Origin: Siphonodentalium dalli
Lineage: Eukaryota > Mollusca > Scaphopoda > Gadilida > Siphonodentaliidae
Assembly (NCBI GenBank): GCA_032622095.1
Contig: CP136065.1
Span: forward strand, 157,733,577 to 157,797,576
Direction: 5' to 3'
Length of the DNA: 64,000 nucleotides
The position numbers and the translations under genes are program-made. Under the pieces are notes generated by a model, which saw only the letters and a list, made by a program, of their open reading frames with translations, was not told the DNA's origin and did no database searches. How positions within the stretch are numbered: position 1 is the first letter of the stretch; every line of letters starts with the position of its first letter. Shown piece after piece: positions 46,401 through 57,397 of this stretch.

Positions 46401-46723
46401 TATATGGTTCTGAGAATCAAGTGTAGAAGTTTAGCCATTTGAGTTACATAACTTCCTTGTAGACAGAATATATAAATTAAACATGGTTGTGGATGGTGGC
46501 TTAACCGAGAATGGAGTCTGGGGTCAGCTCCTTACACATATGGCTGCCAACTGCATGTTAGGACCTACTGCCAACTATTGATGTGATCGATTGTCTGCAT
46601 TTATGTAACTCTGCTTATGTTTAGGAAATTTGAAGTTTTTGCTGCCAATCATGAACTGAATGCATGTCAACACCCAAGGTCTCTCAGCAATACTATCCTC
46701 TCACAATTCAATTCCATTTATTA

Positions 46724-47530
46724 GTTCAACTTTACTTTGTAAAGTTTGAGCTATTGCCATGGCTTGGAATCTGATGTCCATGTGTGTGTGTGTGTGTGTG
46801 TGCGTGTGTGCATGTGTGAATCATCAACAATTTCCTTTAGCACGGGCTACAGGTCGTACCTTTGGTCGGAGTCATTTTGGGGTCCGCCAGCAGCCATCTT
46901 GGATTTTACTCTTTGTATGACCAAATCCTTTGGCTTGGGTTACAGGTCGTATCTTTGGTCAGATCATTATGAAATTTGCCATGGGCTTTGACATTGACAT
47001 GTAGATGGGAACGAGTCATTTTGGGGTCATTTGGCAAAAAAACATGGCCATCAGTGGCCATCTTGGATTTCGAAATTCAATCCATTAACACGGGCTACAG
47101 GCCCAAGTGTTCGTCTGATCATCATGAAATTTGTCGTGGAAGTTAATATTGACATGTACATGTAGATGGGAACAAGTCATTTTGGGGTCATTCGGCCATA
47201 AAACATGTCCGCTGGCAGCCATCGTGGATTTTACTCTTTGCATGACTAAATCCTTTGGCACACATACTAGTACAGTCCGCTTCCCTCTGCCTATCATCAC
47301 CAAACTTCATACTAGATCTTGATATTGATTTAGTAGATGGAAGCATTCAAATGTTTTTGAATTTCATTCAAAAACATAGCCGCCAGCAACCATCTTGGAT
47401 TTTACTTTATATATATCTCTTCATGTTGATAATCTGGTATTACTTAGACATTTCAACATTCCACGTTCCTAATCGATCCATTGACTGTAACACATGCAAT
47501 TATTTCCTTTCCAAGTTGAGCTACAGTGTC
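46724..47530 (+). repeat. Family L repeat, multi-unit
   Basis: TTCAACTTTACTTTGTAAAG to AAGTTGAGCTACAGTGTCAT. GAGTCATTTTGGGGTC occurs near 46868, 47012 and 47178, each linked to GCCATC(T/G)TGGATTT(T)ACT; one further diverged unit ends at 47405. A (GT) microsatellite lies at 46783-46810. The first spacing (144 bp) matches the 21787 copy. Confidence 0.8.
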
Positions 47531-48144
47531 ATCCTCAAAATGTGACCAACAGAGTGAAGAATATTGTCACAAATTCAAATAATCTGCATGTAGATAGGAT
47601 ATTGCATGGCACATGCCTCATAGACATATTTATTCAGATAGTACATGTATATGCATATTTAGGGATATAAATATATTAATATTTGATTGGATAATACATT
47701 GTACATGTATACGTATATGGTTTAATATGGGTATGAAAAAGATAGTTGTTGAAATTGGTATTAGTTGGGAAAACAGGTGACCTCCAGATAAAAACAGATA
47801 TAGGTGGGGGTTCTAATATATAGTGAACTAGTGTTCCACTTGGGGTTAGGGAAATGGGACCCCTGTAGCTGCTGGGGGAAGATCTCAGTCCATGCAGCCA
47901 TAAACTGTAATTGTCTAATGTTTATAAATCAATACATAATTTAAAGGCCCACTCAATTTTCGAGTCACCGATTATTTTTTTATTGTGCCTTTATATACTT
48001 AAAATACTATAATTCAACACCATTTGGAACATCTGTGTCACAGAAGGTGCCCATAGCGAAATAGAAAATAGCTGATTTTCTATGAAATCATAGAAAGATT
48101 TCCCCTGTTTCAATACCAAAATGTAACAGAATTCAAACTAGTTT
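47531..48144. other. Intronic, nothing recognised
   Basis: ATATTTAGGGATATAAATAT-type AT-rich sequence near 47655-47690; no exon supported. Confidence 0.4.
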
Positions 48145-48210
48145 ATTTTCAATTGAAGGGGAATAACTCTATATCTAAATATATAGTGTTATTCCCCTTC
48201 CATTGAAAAT
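48145..48210. repeat. Near-perfect hairpin, about 30-bp arms
   Basis: ATTTTCAATTGAAGGGGAAT on the left pairs with ATTCCCCTTCCATTGAAAAT on the right, extended inward by ACTCTATAT/ATATAGTGT, with a loop of about 6 nt. The stem has only a few mismatches, comparable in length to an animal microRNA precursor, but is AT-rich at the loop and may be a foldback remnant. Confidence 0.7.
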
Positions 48211-48287
48211 AATCAACTTTGTGCAGAAACTTTAGCACATAACGGACTTCGATATATCAACAAAAACAACATGTTCACAATTTATTA

Positions 48288-49288
48288 TAGGGCTGGACGA
48301 TATTAACGAAAATAAAAACCGCAATTTTTGGAAATTAAAACCGCGATTAATGATATAATTGCGTTTTTTTTTTAAACAGATACTAGAGACTGAAAACCAT
48401 TTCTCACTGTTCGATAGAATCACATCATTGGCATTAATTTTGACAAGTTGACGTCGGGATTAACACACACAACCACTCAACCAGTGACAACCTCATGCTC
48501 GATCGATATTCGGAATGAAAAGTAAATTGACTGGTTAAATTCCGCTATTCGGACAATTTCATTCCGTTCACTTGACAAATTCTTGTATATACCGGTAATT
48601 AGTAAACTAAACGTGTTCTATACTATAGAATCCTTTTCTAACTCGGTATCTTCAACTATGTTGAGTAAATATATATGTTATTCCCGATGACACTTGAGTC
48701 GCTTGACAAATGGAAATGTAGTTTACCGGCAAGACAAATTTGACAAAGAAGTTCAGTCTTTTAGCGAAGTCCAAACACAAGTATAGTACATAACCTTTCG
48801 AATTCGGCCAATCATGGACACCATGTATTTTTGGGCGGGTTTGAAGTGCTAATTCTATACAATTGGTTTTAACCAATCGCAGTGAGTGGTTTCTTCTAGA
48901 CGAGAAGAGGGCGGTATCTTCGCCCATTGATTATTTTGATTGATGGTGCATGTGCATCATTGTGCTGAAGGAAGAGGCGTGGCATAACTGACATTCATAT
49001 GACCTGATCAGTCCTCGATTCATTTTGTGAATTCTCTTGTAATAAATTTTACGCAGGGAAGTCGGAGGGTTTGTGTAATATTGTGAGCGAAAGGGGGACG
49101 TATTCTGGGTTTTCATATCCCCCTAATTTCGTTAGTCATTCTAAACGTTGTTTAATATGATGATTGGATATTGAAAAAATCAGGACACGGCCGACGATAT
49201 TACGATTATTTTAGTTTAGATGATATTACTGACGATATTGAAATTTTAACCGGGTATTGTTGATTAATCGGGAAACTGCCCAGCACTA
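48288..49288. mobile_element. hAT-like non-autonomous element, 1001 bp
   Basis: Ends TAGGGCTGG and CCAGCACTA with perfect 8-bp target duplication ATTTATTA at 48280-48287 and 49289-49296. Subterminal GACGATATTAACG/GACGATATTACG/GACGATATTGAAA motifs repeat three to four times at the two ends, as expected for transposase-binding sites. The interior is unrelated non-coding DNA with no transposase. Confidence 0.9.
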
Positions 49289-49296
49289 ATTTATTA

Positions 49297-50857
49297 CATT
49301 GAATAAGTTGAAAATACAATGTTTTAGAGCTTCCTCTTTTAAATGGTATATAATATGGCATACATTTTATATAATGTGAACTGGCAGTTCGAAAATTAAG
49401 TGGTCCTTTAAGCCAAATTCTGAACATCTAAGGTACATGCAATATAATTAGACTAATTCAATGAAGCGCAACTGTGTTATTATTTATGACAAACTGAAAG
49501 GTTTACATGATCAGTACAAATCTGGATATCACCATGGCAACATGCTCTATCTGAGGATGTAAATGCAACATAACCAGGCAGAATCAAACGCATGGGTTTT
49601 AATGATATCTTTCAGAGTAAGGCAATAATTATTGATGTATGTCTTATTATTGTTCCATAAAATGGTTAACTAACTTAACTTGTGATTAATGTTTGCAAAT
49701 AGAATTATTTTCTTTTATCATTCCCTGTTGCCTGTTGATTTTATTGGACGATATACACAGGTGATGTAGCTATTATCTGTGAATCGCACTGGTAGGGGAA
49801 TATGCCAGAGGGGAAATATCGGCTAGCAGAAAGGGACTCTAAACCCACTGCCCCTCTATATGAAAACATTCCTAATGTAATATTGTGACCTAGGCACAGG
49901 GTTTGTACACTTACCCTGGGAACTGGAATATTAACATAGGATTTAGGAATCCAGGTTATGGAAACGCCTGGAAAAAATTGACAGGTTTTTAGTGATACTG
50001 GAGAATACTGGAATAATGTTTTCAAAGTGAAATAAAAACTTCTGGTCTAATTGTCTACCCTGATAGTTTCCTTGTAAATATGTTCTGTTAAAGTATTCAG
50101 TTCAATGTTAAAAATTGATGTTAAATTTAAAATTCATAAATCCTGTTTACCTAATTGAGTGTTTAATTGTTTGTATGTGACTATAATAGTTGTAAAAAAA
50201 TAATAATTGTATTCTGGTCTATAAATTATTAATAATAGTACTAATATGATCGAAATGTACTGGAAATTTATATTTTTAATTCGGGAAAAGTACTGGAATT
50301 TCACTTCGAAAAATGTGTACGAAACCCTGTTAGTAGCCTTGTCTTGCAGTTCCAAAATGATGTTGATATTTCTTGTCATTAAATCTGTCGTAACCTCACA
50401 GAACAAATATTTTTTCTCGGACAAGTTATCATATGGCAATCATAAAAATCTCATAAGTCACACATGCCTCTCGTTGTGAATGCCAGTGCATTTCTGAGCC
50501 ATTCTAGCGACTAATTAAGGTCATATAAGGGGGGTGTTTAGAGTACAGTGTAAGACAATACCAGTCGTATACAGGTGAACCTATGTGCTAGCCGGGGACT
50601 TGTATGTGGAACCCGCAACATTAAGGTGGCACAGAGGTGTCAATTTTTCTCACATTCATAGTAATCTAGACATCTTTTCTGAACTATCGGTATTGTTTAT
50701 TTTCCAAAGGATATAATTTATGACTCAAAGTTTAAAGGTGACATATTTTTTAGCATAAAAAATATTTCTAAAAATTTATTTAAATTGAGATGTAGTTGAA
50801 TGTTTAAGAAATGCATAAAAACTGAAAGCTGTATGATATTGTTATCTGGTATTTTAA
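49297..50857. other. Intronic, nothing recognised
   Basis: No exon or repeat edge supported. Opposing ORFs near 50134-50479 are in AT-rich DNA without family features. Confidence 0.4.
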
Positions 50858-51132
50858 CCCTTTTTATACTAAATGGATTCTCCCACCAGTTATAAAATTA
50901 TACATAGAAATGGACTATTTTTCATATGGAGGGATGTTCAGGATAAATTAACAGACTTTAGTATGAAGAAAAGATAATACAAGTGCTGAGGCATTCATAT
51001 TTTTTGGTTGAATATGATAAGATAATAAATTTGACAAACGGCCTATGGTGATTTGTTGGTCATTTGATGAACTTATTATCTGAACATTTCCTAAGGGAAC
51101 TACTCATCAAGTAGTTTTTAGTATAGAAATGG
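50858..51132 (-). mobile_element. Family D TTAA MITE
   Basis: After TTAA at 50854-50857, CCCTTTTTATACTAAATGG to TTTTTAGTATAGAAATGG; the right target is mutated to TTAT. Carries the standard GGATTCTCCC and TTTCCTAAGGGAACTACTC subterminal phrases. About 30 bp longer than the 245-bp norm. Confidence 0.8.
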
Positions 51133-51259
51133 TTATTTGATCTATTGGTTCAATTAATATCATTTCGGTTGGAATATAAAGTGTCATTTTGGAAGAGGTG
51201 TGCCAAATTTAAAAAACAGTATCTTTTTCAAAAAAGCTAACCATTGCTTGCACTAGGTA

Positions 51260-51430
51260 TAGTAATGCCCTGAATAATCCACTCCTTAACCCAGCAGAAT
51301 TATGGGTAACTTTTCATGATTTAGTCAGAAATATGGCTTGTTGCCATTCATCAGAAAGCTCTCACTAAATCCTGAAAAGTTACCCATAATTCTGCTGTGG
51401 TTAAGGAGTCGATTATTTAGGGCATTACTG
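51260..51430. mobile_element. Family A MITE, central deletion
   Basis: AGTAATGCCCTGAATAATCC to GGGCATTACTG, TA on both sides. The right arm begins abruptly at ACTAAATCCTGAAAAGTTAC directly after CTCTC, so about 40 bp around the centre is missing. Confidence 0.8.
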
Positions 51431-52062
51431 TAGTCTCTCAAGCTTTTCTTTGAATCTACTAGTCAGATAATTTAGCTTTGCTTATGACTTTAAAAGATAT
51501 AGTTTTTGTAAAAATTGCCATAGCTACCAATGCTGAAACAAGCCAATTCTGCACCACCACCTTAAAATGATACCAGCCTGCTGCAAGTAACCTGTGTGCT
51601 GGCCTGGGACTCTGACACACTCTTATATGGAGCTTACTAGGAGCATTATCATGAACTGTCTAGATGTTATTTCTATGGTATATCCAGATTAATGATGTCC
51701 ATCCTTAGCTTGGAGTTGATTAAATTCTTCGTTTCTCGGAAACCTGTGATTTCCCTGAGGTCATGATTGTACATGATAATGATGTGTGATTTTTCCAAAA
51801 TTGTTCACATTGATGGTGTTATGTGTTGATCATGAAAGAATTTGACGTGACATTTCACAAGAATTGTTTCATCCAAAATAACCAGAGATTATTTCTTGGG
51901 ATTTTGATAGGATATTCCACAATGACAATGTCTCTTAAAGGAATCAAGAACTTTCCCTGGTTATTTACTAATTTTCTCTAATGGGTTTTATAATGACCTT
52001 TACGTCTGTGAACCAGGAAGACTCAAAAGGACTGGTGACTTTTCTTTCTTCTCTGTCATTAG
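51431..52062 (+). other. Intronic; ends in a strong acceptor
   Basis: No repeat recognised. The tract TTTTCTTTCTTCTCTGTCATTAG closes at 52062. Confidence 0.45.
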
Positions 52063-52181
52063 GAATTATCGTGACACAGTTATTGAATTAACTATGGGGT
52101 TAGAATCATCTGAGGAATTTCAGCAGAGTACATTCATTGAACAGTTTAATGTAGATAAATTCACAAATGTCCCCCTAAATG
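52063..52181 (+). CDS. CLC H+/Cl- exchanger, possible alternative first coding exon 1c (N terminus type 3)
   Basis: Strong acceptor before 52063 and perfect donor GTAAGT at 52182. ATG at 52094 (ACTATGG, good context) gives 29 codons plus one base, ending AAT G in phase 1, so it can join the 62432 exon in frame as Asn-Gly-Ala-Ala-Asn. The peptide is MGLESSEEFQQSTFIEQF then a short polar tail, acidic, no membrane segment. Spliced after exon 1a or 1b it would hit TAA within ten codons and it is 119 nt long (not a multiple of three), so it cannot be an internal coding cassette; it must use its own ATG behind a non-coding exon, or be entered in phase 2, where ten further upstream codons are open. 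Could be a chance exon; no protein homologue recognised. Confidence 0.45.
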
Positions 52182-52489
52182 GTAAGTGTTTTTTTAAAAT
52201 TTAAAATGAAATTTACGCCCATTCAAGTCTATTTCACAAAATTGTTTTTCTTTTCCGCTACTCTAAAATTCAAGGACATTCAAGGCCATTTCTCGGCAAT
52301 TTTCAAGAACTTCAATTATGCATCTACTTCTTGCAAATTCTGCCAAAAACTAAAGCTATTGAAGATCTCTTATAGCAGTTAAAAGCACTTTTCATACATT
52401 TAATGATCTTATGTCAGATTCAAGTCTATTCCTGGTTTTCAAGGCCTTGAAGATACCCTGATGCTTCATCAGGTATCAACCCTGGTCAA

Positions 52490-52912
52490 TTTATTAATCT
52501 TCCGGGTGACCTATAGTTGGGAGCTATCAAATTTTTCATAATTTCGTTGAAAAAAAATGGCTGTCAGTGACCAACTTGTATTTCATTTTTAAATCCATTG
52601 GCACACCCTTCAGCCCACAATTATTAAAAATGTTTTTTTTAATTTATAGGCAAGAGGATCGCCACTAGATGGGAGCTATCAAATTTGAATGATTTTCGAT
52701 TAAAAACATGGCCCCTCAGCCACCTTTGCTCTTTGCATGACTAAATCCTTCATCACACCCAATAATCATCATATCCCATCCGATTGATTCCAAACTTTAT
52801 ATGGCTCTTCAGGTTGACCTCTAATATTATTTAAACATTTAAACTTTCCACATTCCTTATTACTCACTGTAATGTATGACATTTTCCCAGGTTCAAGTTG
52901 AGCTACAGTGTC
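52490..52912 (+). repeat. Family L repeat, truncated
   Basis: Two diverged units with GTTGGGAGCTATCAAATTT and GATGGGAGCTATCAAATTTG, TTTGCATGACTAAATCCTT and the terminal AAGTTGAGCTACAGTGTCAT. The 5' edge and the GAGTCATTTTGGGGTC core are lost. Confidence 0.65.
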
Positions 52913-52924
52913 ATTGACACTTTC

Positions 52925-53310
52925 ATTTATGTCCTCATGTCTGAAGGAAATGGTGGGTATACTGGATTACATGCGACCGATCCTGCGGCCGCCCGTCCAT
53001 CCATCCCAGCAGATGTTTCAATCACAGGCAGTCGGACCTCATTGAAATTTGGCATGGATGCCACCATGGGCACATTCAATTGAGTGGTCAATCGTTTTGT
53101 TCAAGTTTTCTGTTCTAGAGTTATTTATCTTTGTTTATTTGGAAATGTAGATTTTTTTTTCAGTCAGAGCAGTTTATCTCAACCACAGGTTTTCTGATCC
53201 AAATGAAATTTGGTATGGATATTCACCACTATGATTTCATTCAAAGGAGGTTTCAATAATTTTGTTCACGTTTTCCGTTCTAGTACGGTATCTCACCCAA
53301 AGGTTATATG
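52925..53310 (-). repeat. Family F-like repeat
   Basis: CCGTCCATCCATCCCAGCAG followed by two units with GAAATTTGG(C/T)ATGGAT and TTTTGTTCA(A/C)GTTTTC(T/C)GTTCTAG, about 165 bp apart. Confidence 0.6.
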
Positions 53311-54032
53311 TAATCCCATCCTAGAAGGTATGTCACATGGGAGCAATGTATGCAGCCCTCATAATTAGATACTCTGGTTTATGTAAGCATTATAAGTCAC
53401 TTACAGAAATCATGAATTCATAAAATCCTATAAAGTATATATAATGTATTGAATAGTGTATGCTGTATATAAATAATAGTCGCACATTTCATGTCTAGGA
53501 TCAATTGTCATGCATGGCGGCCATCACATAATAGAGGTCTGAGTTGTTGTTGTTGTATACATGCCATAGACTCAAGGATTTCTTGGCCTGGAAAATTAAT
53601 AGGCATATAGTGTCAACCATGAGTTTATTTAATCAGATTGAGAGGGTCATCCACTGATCAGGCTTCACAAATGCTATTGCTTGATCACTGGTTTTAGAAG
53701 GCGCCCCATTCGTGAATTTTCTAAAAATCTCTAATTTCAAACTTCAATTTAAAGGAAAAACCATTATCCTTTATAATCAATATATATATGATATAGCACT
53801 ACAGGTATAACAAAAGCTGTTTACCCTCACAATGTCAGAGATATTTCTAATTATGTAAAAAAAAGTGTTTGAAAACAAATAAAAGAAGAGAGGTTACTAA
53901 AAAGTCCATCCTATTCAAGCCATAAGGAAATAGCATTCTGAGTAAAATGTAAAGTATGTTTCATTTCGCAGACTTTGGTGTTCGCATCATTATCTGAGTC
54001 CCTGGGCAGTATATCAATGGGCAGTATATCAA
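53311..54032. other. Intronic, nothing recognised
   Basis: A short direct repeat GGGCAGTATATCAAT occurs twice at 54003-54031. No exon supported. Confidence 0.4.
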
Positions 54033-54395
54033 TTATTTAGTATGTAAGATTGGATATGCTGTGACCGACATGGTCGCAGTCCAATGTGACAAGTGTTGCC
54101 TGTCATGTTTGCAGCGGAGATATAATGAGTCTATGATGACATTAACTATCTCCTTACAATCGTACAACATCTCTTTAAAGTGTTCTCTGGTTATGTCCAT
54201 GGTGGGAGCTTTCCCTGGTGGTGTATTTGCAGTTAGCCCTTGGGGGCTTACTCCATTTGGGAAGCGCATAATTCTAGGAAGCTGGACTTGTATGTTCACT
54301 CTGATTTCCTTTGCTGTCTTGTTGCCAATGGGATATACAGATTGATGTACGTGGATATATCTTCCTATGTGTTTTTTTGGCGGGTTCCAGACCAT
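54033..54395 (-). CDS. Unidentified 120-residue ORF on the opposite strand
   Basis: From ATG at 54395 to the stop at 54033-54035 the minus strand is open for 120 codons, and the frame stays open a further 32 codons upstream. It is one of the longest frames in the window and lies in locally less AT-rich DNA. The peptide begins MVWNPPKKHIGRYIHVH, has a Pro/Gly-rich middle (RFPNGVSPQGLTANTPPGK) and a Cys/His-bearing tail (YLRCKHDRQHLSHW). No family recognised, no membrane segment. It could be a retroelement or pseudogene remnant, an exon of an antisense gene, or chance. Confidence 0.2.
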   Translation of the reverse strand: MVWNPPKKHIGRYIHVHQSVYPIGNKTAKEIRVNIQVQLPRIMRFPNGVSPQGLTANTPPGKAPTMDITREHFKEMLYDCKEIVNVIIDSLYLRCKHDRQHLSHWTATMSVTAYPILHTK

Positions 54396-54572
54396 TATCT
54401 TGTGTCTGGTCACTGCGCTTAGTTTGTTCCTTGTTCTCAATAACGGTAGTTTCAGAGGCACTCTATAGTAGATAGTCGATGTTAGTTTCAATTTAGTTTG
54501 GCTATAACGTGGCCGTTATCCGTTGATGGTGGGCAAAGTTAACAAAGGAGAGGTGAGAGGTTAATCTCCAGG

Positions 54573-55216
54573 GAAGATCACCATCAATGAATAATCCTTT
54601 ATGCTCTAACTCCTATTTTGGGGAACCTGCCCTGGCAAGTGGGGAGTGATTGACACAAACACTCGATTGATGGTCCGATAAAATTATTTCGCCTCTGGTC
54701 GATAATAGTCCAGCCTTGATAAGCATGGAAATTTCGATTACATAATAATTAGTACAATTGGATCTGACGAATGTCACAATCGGAAATATGATGAAAATAA
54801 AAAAATTATTATTAATTGAAAAATTTACTTTGTTGTGGCTACTTAAAACAAAAGATGCTAAATATTTAAATTAGCCCACGAGTACTCATATTTCCGTAAT
54901 GGTATTGTGTGCGTTGATTGGCTCCATTAAAATGTTTACTTTCGCACTTGAGTTGCCTTTTTGAGAGGCATTATTTCATTGGCGTATAGCCATCATCTGA
55001 CCACGTTACCATACACGTGACTGCACAAGCACAGTCACGTTATGTTTACATCCTTCTAAATTTAACAGCATAACAACAAACTGGTGATCATGGAGTCGCT
55101 GATCATGTGGTAAAGTACTCGTCGTTAATGCATAAATAATTTTACTTCGTAAATATCCTTTGCTAGAAATGGTCTGACGATTTCTAGCAAAGGATTATTC
55201 ATTGATGGTGATCTTC
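54573..55216. mobile_element. Element with perfect 28-bp terminal inverted repeats, 644 bp
   Basis: 54573-54600 (GAAGATCACCATCAATGAAT…) is the exact reverse complement of 55189-55216. A second hairpin, ATCCTTTGCTAGAAAT/ATTTCTAGCAAAGGAT, at 55157-55194 overlaps the right end, and a palindrome ACGTGACTG…CAGTCACGT lies at 55016-55041. No ORF and no clear target duplication, so the class is open. Confidence 0.75.
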
Positions 55217-55882
55217 ATTGCATATTTTAGTTTTTTGGTAGCCATTTGCTGAACTATTTGTAGCTCAACTTTATGCACTTTCAACTCCAGTTGTCGGGTT
55301 TTCCAATCAGCTGTTTTGACACTGGTTTCTTTATATTTGTGAGTGATTTTATTTTAGACTCATTTGCATTGCAATATCAATTATATCTTTTAATACTGAC
55401 AAAATCAGAGATATTTTAGTTTGATTTTCAGTAAAATCTACTGGCATATGATTATAAGGAATGACTGGAAGATCGATTTTGGTCACTAGGTTTTGAACAG
55501 CAGTTCCCGTGAATCCCCTTCGATTCACACACTTTATTTAATTATAGTAATATGCCGGTCAAACCCAATGATCCCAATTGATCTTCCAGTCATTTCTTAT
55601 TTACACGAACAAGGCATGTCTTCATCTGTTAGTATAGTCTGTCATTAAAAAATTATATATATAGGTTTCGTAAAAAAAAATTGGGGATTTTGGGCAACAT
55701 ATTTTTTCTTAAAGCCCATATACTGGAGACATTGAAAACCAATGTTAACAAGCTTTTTATCGCTTATTTGCCTCAAAAATGGTGTTACCATAGAAACAGT
55801 ATGTGATTTCTGAGAATTCTGTAAAATGACCATATATGAAGTATTTAAGTGATAGCGGTGTACTTACTGGTGGATATTATTA
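55217..55882. other. Intronic, nothing recognised
   Basis: The phrase ATGACTGGAAGATC(G/A)AT is present in opposite orientations at about 55460-55476 and 55576-55592, giving an imperfect inverted repeat. No exon supported. Confidence 0.4.
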
Positions 55883-56023
55883 GTTATCTTCGGCAACATC
55901 GGGGGTACATGGAGATTTAATACCTGGATGTTGATTTTGAACCCCGAGGCGGAGCCGAGGGTTTCAAAAAGAGACATCCAGGTATTAAATCTCCATGTAC
56001 CCCACGATGTTGCCGAAGATAAC
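55883..56023. repeat. Foldback, 49-bp arms
   Basis: GTTATCTTCGGCAACATCGG...ACCTGGATGT at 55883-55931 pairs with ACATCCAGGTATTAAATCTC...GATAAC at 55974-56023, with one 1-bp length difference. The loop holds its own small palindrome around ACCCCGAGGCGGAGCCGAGG. Possibly the left end of a larger element reaching to 56358. Confidence 0.85.
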
Positions 56024-56386
56024 GATTGTCCCCACAAAATAACCATGTCTCCTTAATTTAAGTGTGTTTTTCATAGGTTTCCCGATTAATTCACACCAAT
56101 AAGAATAATTCAGTAGCTGACATAAGGATCCGGCATCAGGTGACGTCAAATTTGGCGTGCGAGAGCAACGTCACGATTGGTGGAAACTGTCAGTTCAAGG
56201 GTCATTCATATACCCCCGATGTTTCACGTGCTCATATACCCCCGATGTTTGGTGCACGTTCTCTTATACCCCGCTGTCAAGGGTGACGGGGGACATGGTG
56301 ATTTAAACGTGGCGTTGTAGCCAATCAGATTGCTAGTTACAACCGGATGTGGGGACAAAGTTATATAATAATATTGATATGTATAT
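56024..56386. other. Region between inverted TTGTCCCCACA motifs
   Basis: TTGTCCCCACA at 56026-56036 is matched by TGTGGGGACAA at 56348-56358. Between them TATACCCCCGATGTTT occurs twice (56211 and 56233) and once more in degenerate form (56266). This may be one unit with the preceding foldback. Confidence 0.45.
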
Positions 56387-56641
56387 GATGAAAATGGATA
56401 ACTCTAAAATCAAGTGGCGAATACGGCCAAATTTTGTGATACACTATAGTGATAATACGGCCATATTTCGTTGAACAATATGTTGATAAATAACATGTTT
56501 TGGGAAATTTTATACCATAGTTGACAGCTGTTAGCATTATTTTGTTGTAATTAATCGATTCTTATAACAAAAGTGTATTTTGAAGAAATGTTGTTGTTGT
56601 TGTAACTTGATATGGGGACTGTCTGATCGGATTGAGTACCT
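56387..56641 (+). mobile_element. Family G, 5'-truncated copy
   Basis: ATGGATAACTCTAAAATCAA … ATACGGCCATATTTCGTTGA … GAAGAAATGTTGTTGTTGTT … GATTGAGTACCT then TTAA at 56642-56645. The first third of the family is missing. Confidence 0.75.
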
Positions 56642-56645
56642 TTAA

Positions 56646-56817
56646 CACTTTCATGACTGGATCTATGCTGGTGCAGCATTAAAGATCAATGTAAATATTG
56701 TTAGGCCAATGTTTTCTCTTATATATGCGAGGCTCCCTATGTGAGACTCGCATATATAAGAGGATGCATTGGCACAGGGTTTTCGTAAAATTTCAGGAAG
56801 CTCCAGTCATTGAAGAG
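56646..56817 (+). mobile_element. Family C TTAA MITE, complete, abutting family G
   Basis: 172 bp between TTAA 56642-56645 and 56818-56821: CACTTTCATGACTGGATC to CTCCAGTCATTGAAGAG, with the TTATATATGCGAGGCTC/GACTCGCATATATAA hairpin. Its left TTAA is also the right end of the G copy. Confidence 0.88.
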
Positions 56818-57020
56818 TTAAATACACAGAGCGGTGTGCACTCTCTCAAAAACTAAATTATAACTTCTTTCTTTCTGTCACTTATACCTTATCCATGGAA
56901 TATATATATACATGTATGTATTTTAAGATTCAATAAGATGCAACAGAAGAACAGGTATAAAGGGTTCACTTTAAAGCTTATAAAAGGCTAAATGTGTGGA
57001 AGGCTTTACTAAACAATTAA

Positions 57021-57397
57021 AGATGCATTATCCGATTTAACGCTCCCAACTCTGCCCAACTTACTATTTCTTTGGCTTCGGGGTAAAAAATATTTTATTC
57101 AAGTCGAGGAACCCACCCATTAAAGGGTGATCATATATATAAAATGTATGAAGTTTGTAATTTCTTGAGATGTGCAATTAATTCTGGCCCAGAAAAATGT
57201 TTTCAAACAAACGGTCTCTGGCAAAATTGCAGATGAAGATGGATAACTCTAAAATCAAGTGGTAATATGGCCAAATTTTGTTATACTCAAGTGATAATAC
57301 AGCCATATTTCGTTGAACAAAATGTTGATAAATAACAAGTTTTGGGAAATTCGATACCATATTTGTTGACAGTGGTTAGCATTATTTTGAAGAGACT
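57021..57397 (+). mobile_element. Family G TTAA-flanked repeat
   Basis: AGATGCATTATCCGATTTAA after TTAA 57017-57020, through GGCTTCGGGGTAAAAAATAT, GATGAAGATGGATAACTCTA and the GCCATATTTCGTTGAACAAA stretch to a TTAA at 57398-57401, where the usual GTTGTTGTT tail is replaced. Confidence 0.7.

Noticed and set aside
48652-48927. Transposase in the 1-kb hAT-like element
   Set aside because: The 91-codon minus frame has no hAT dimerisation or zinc-finger motif; the element is non-autonomous.
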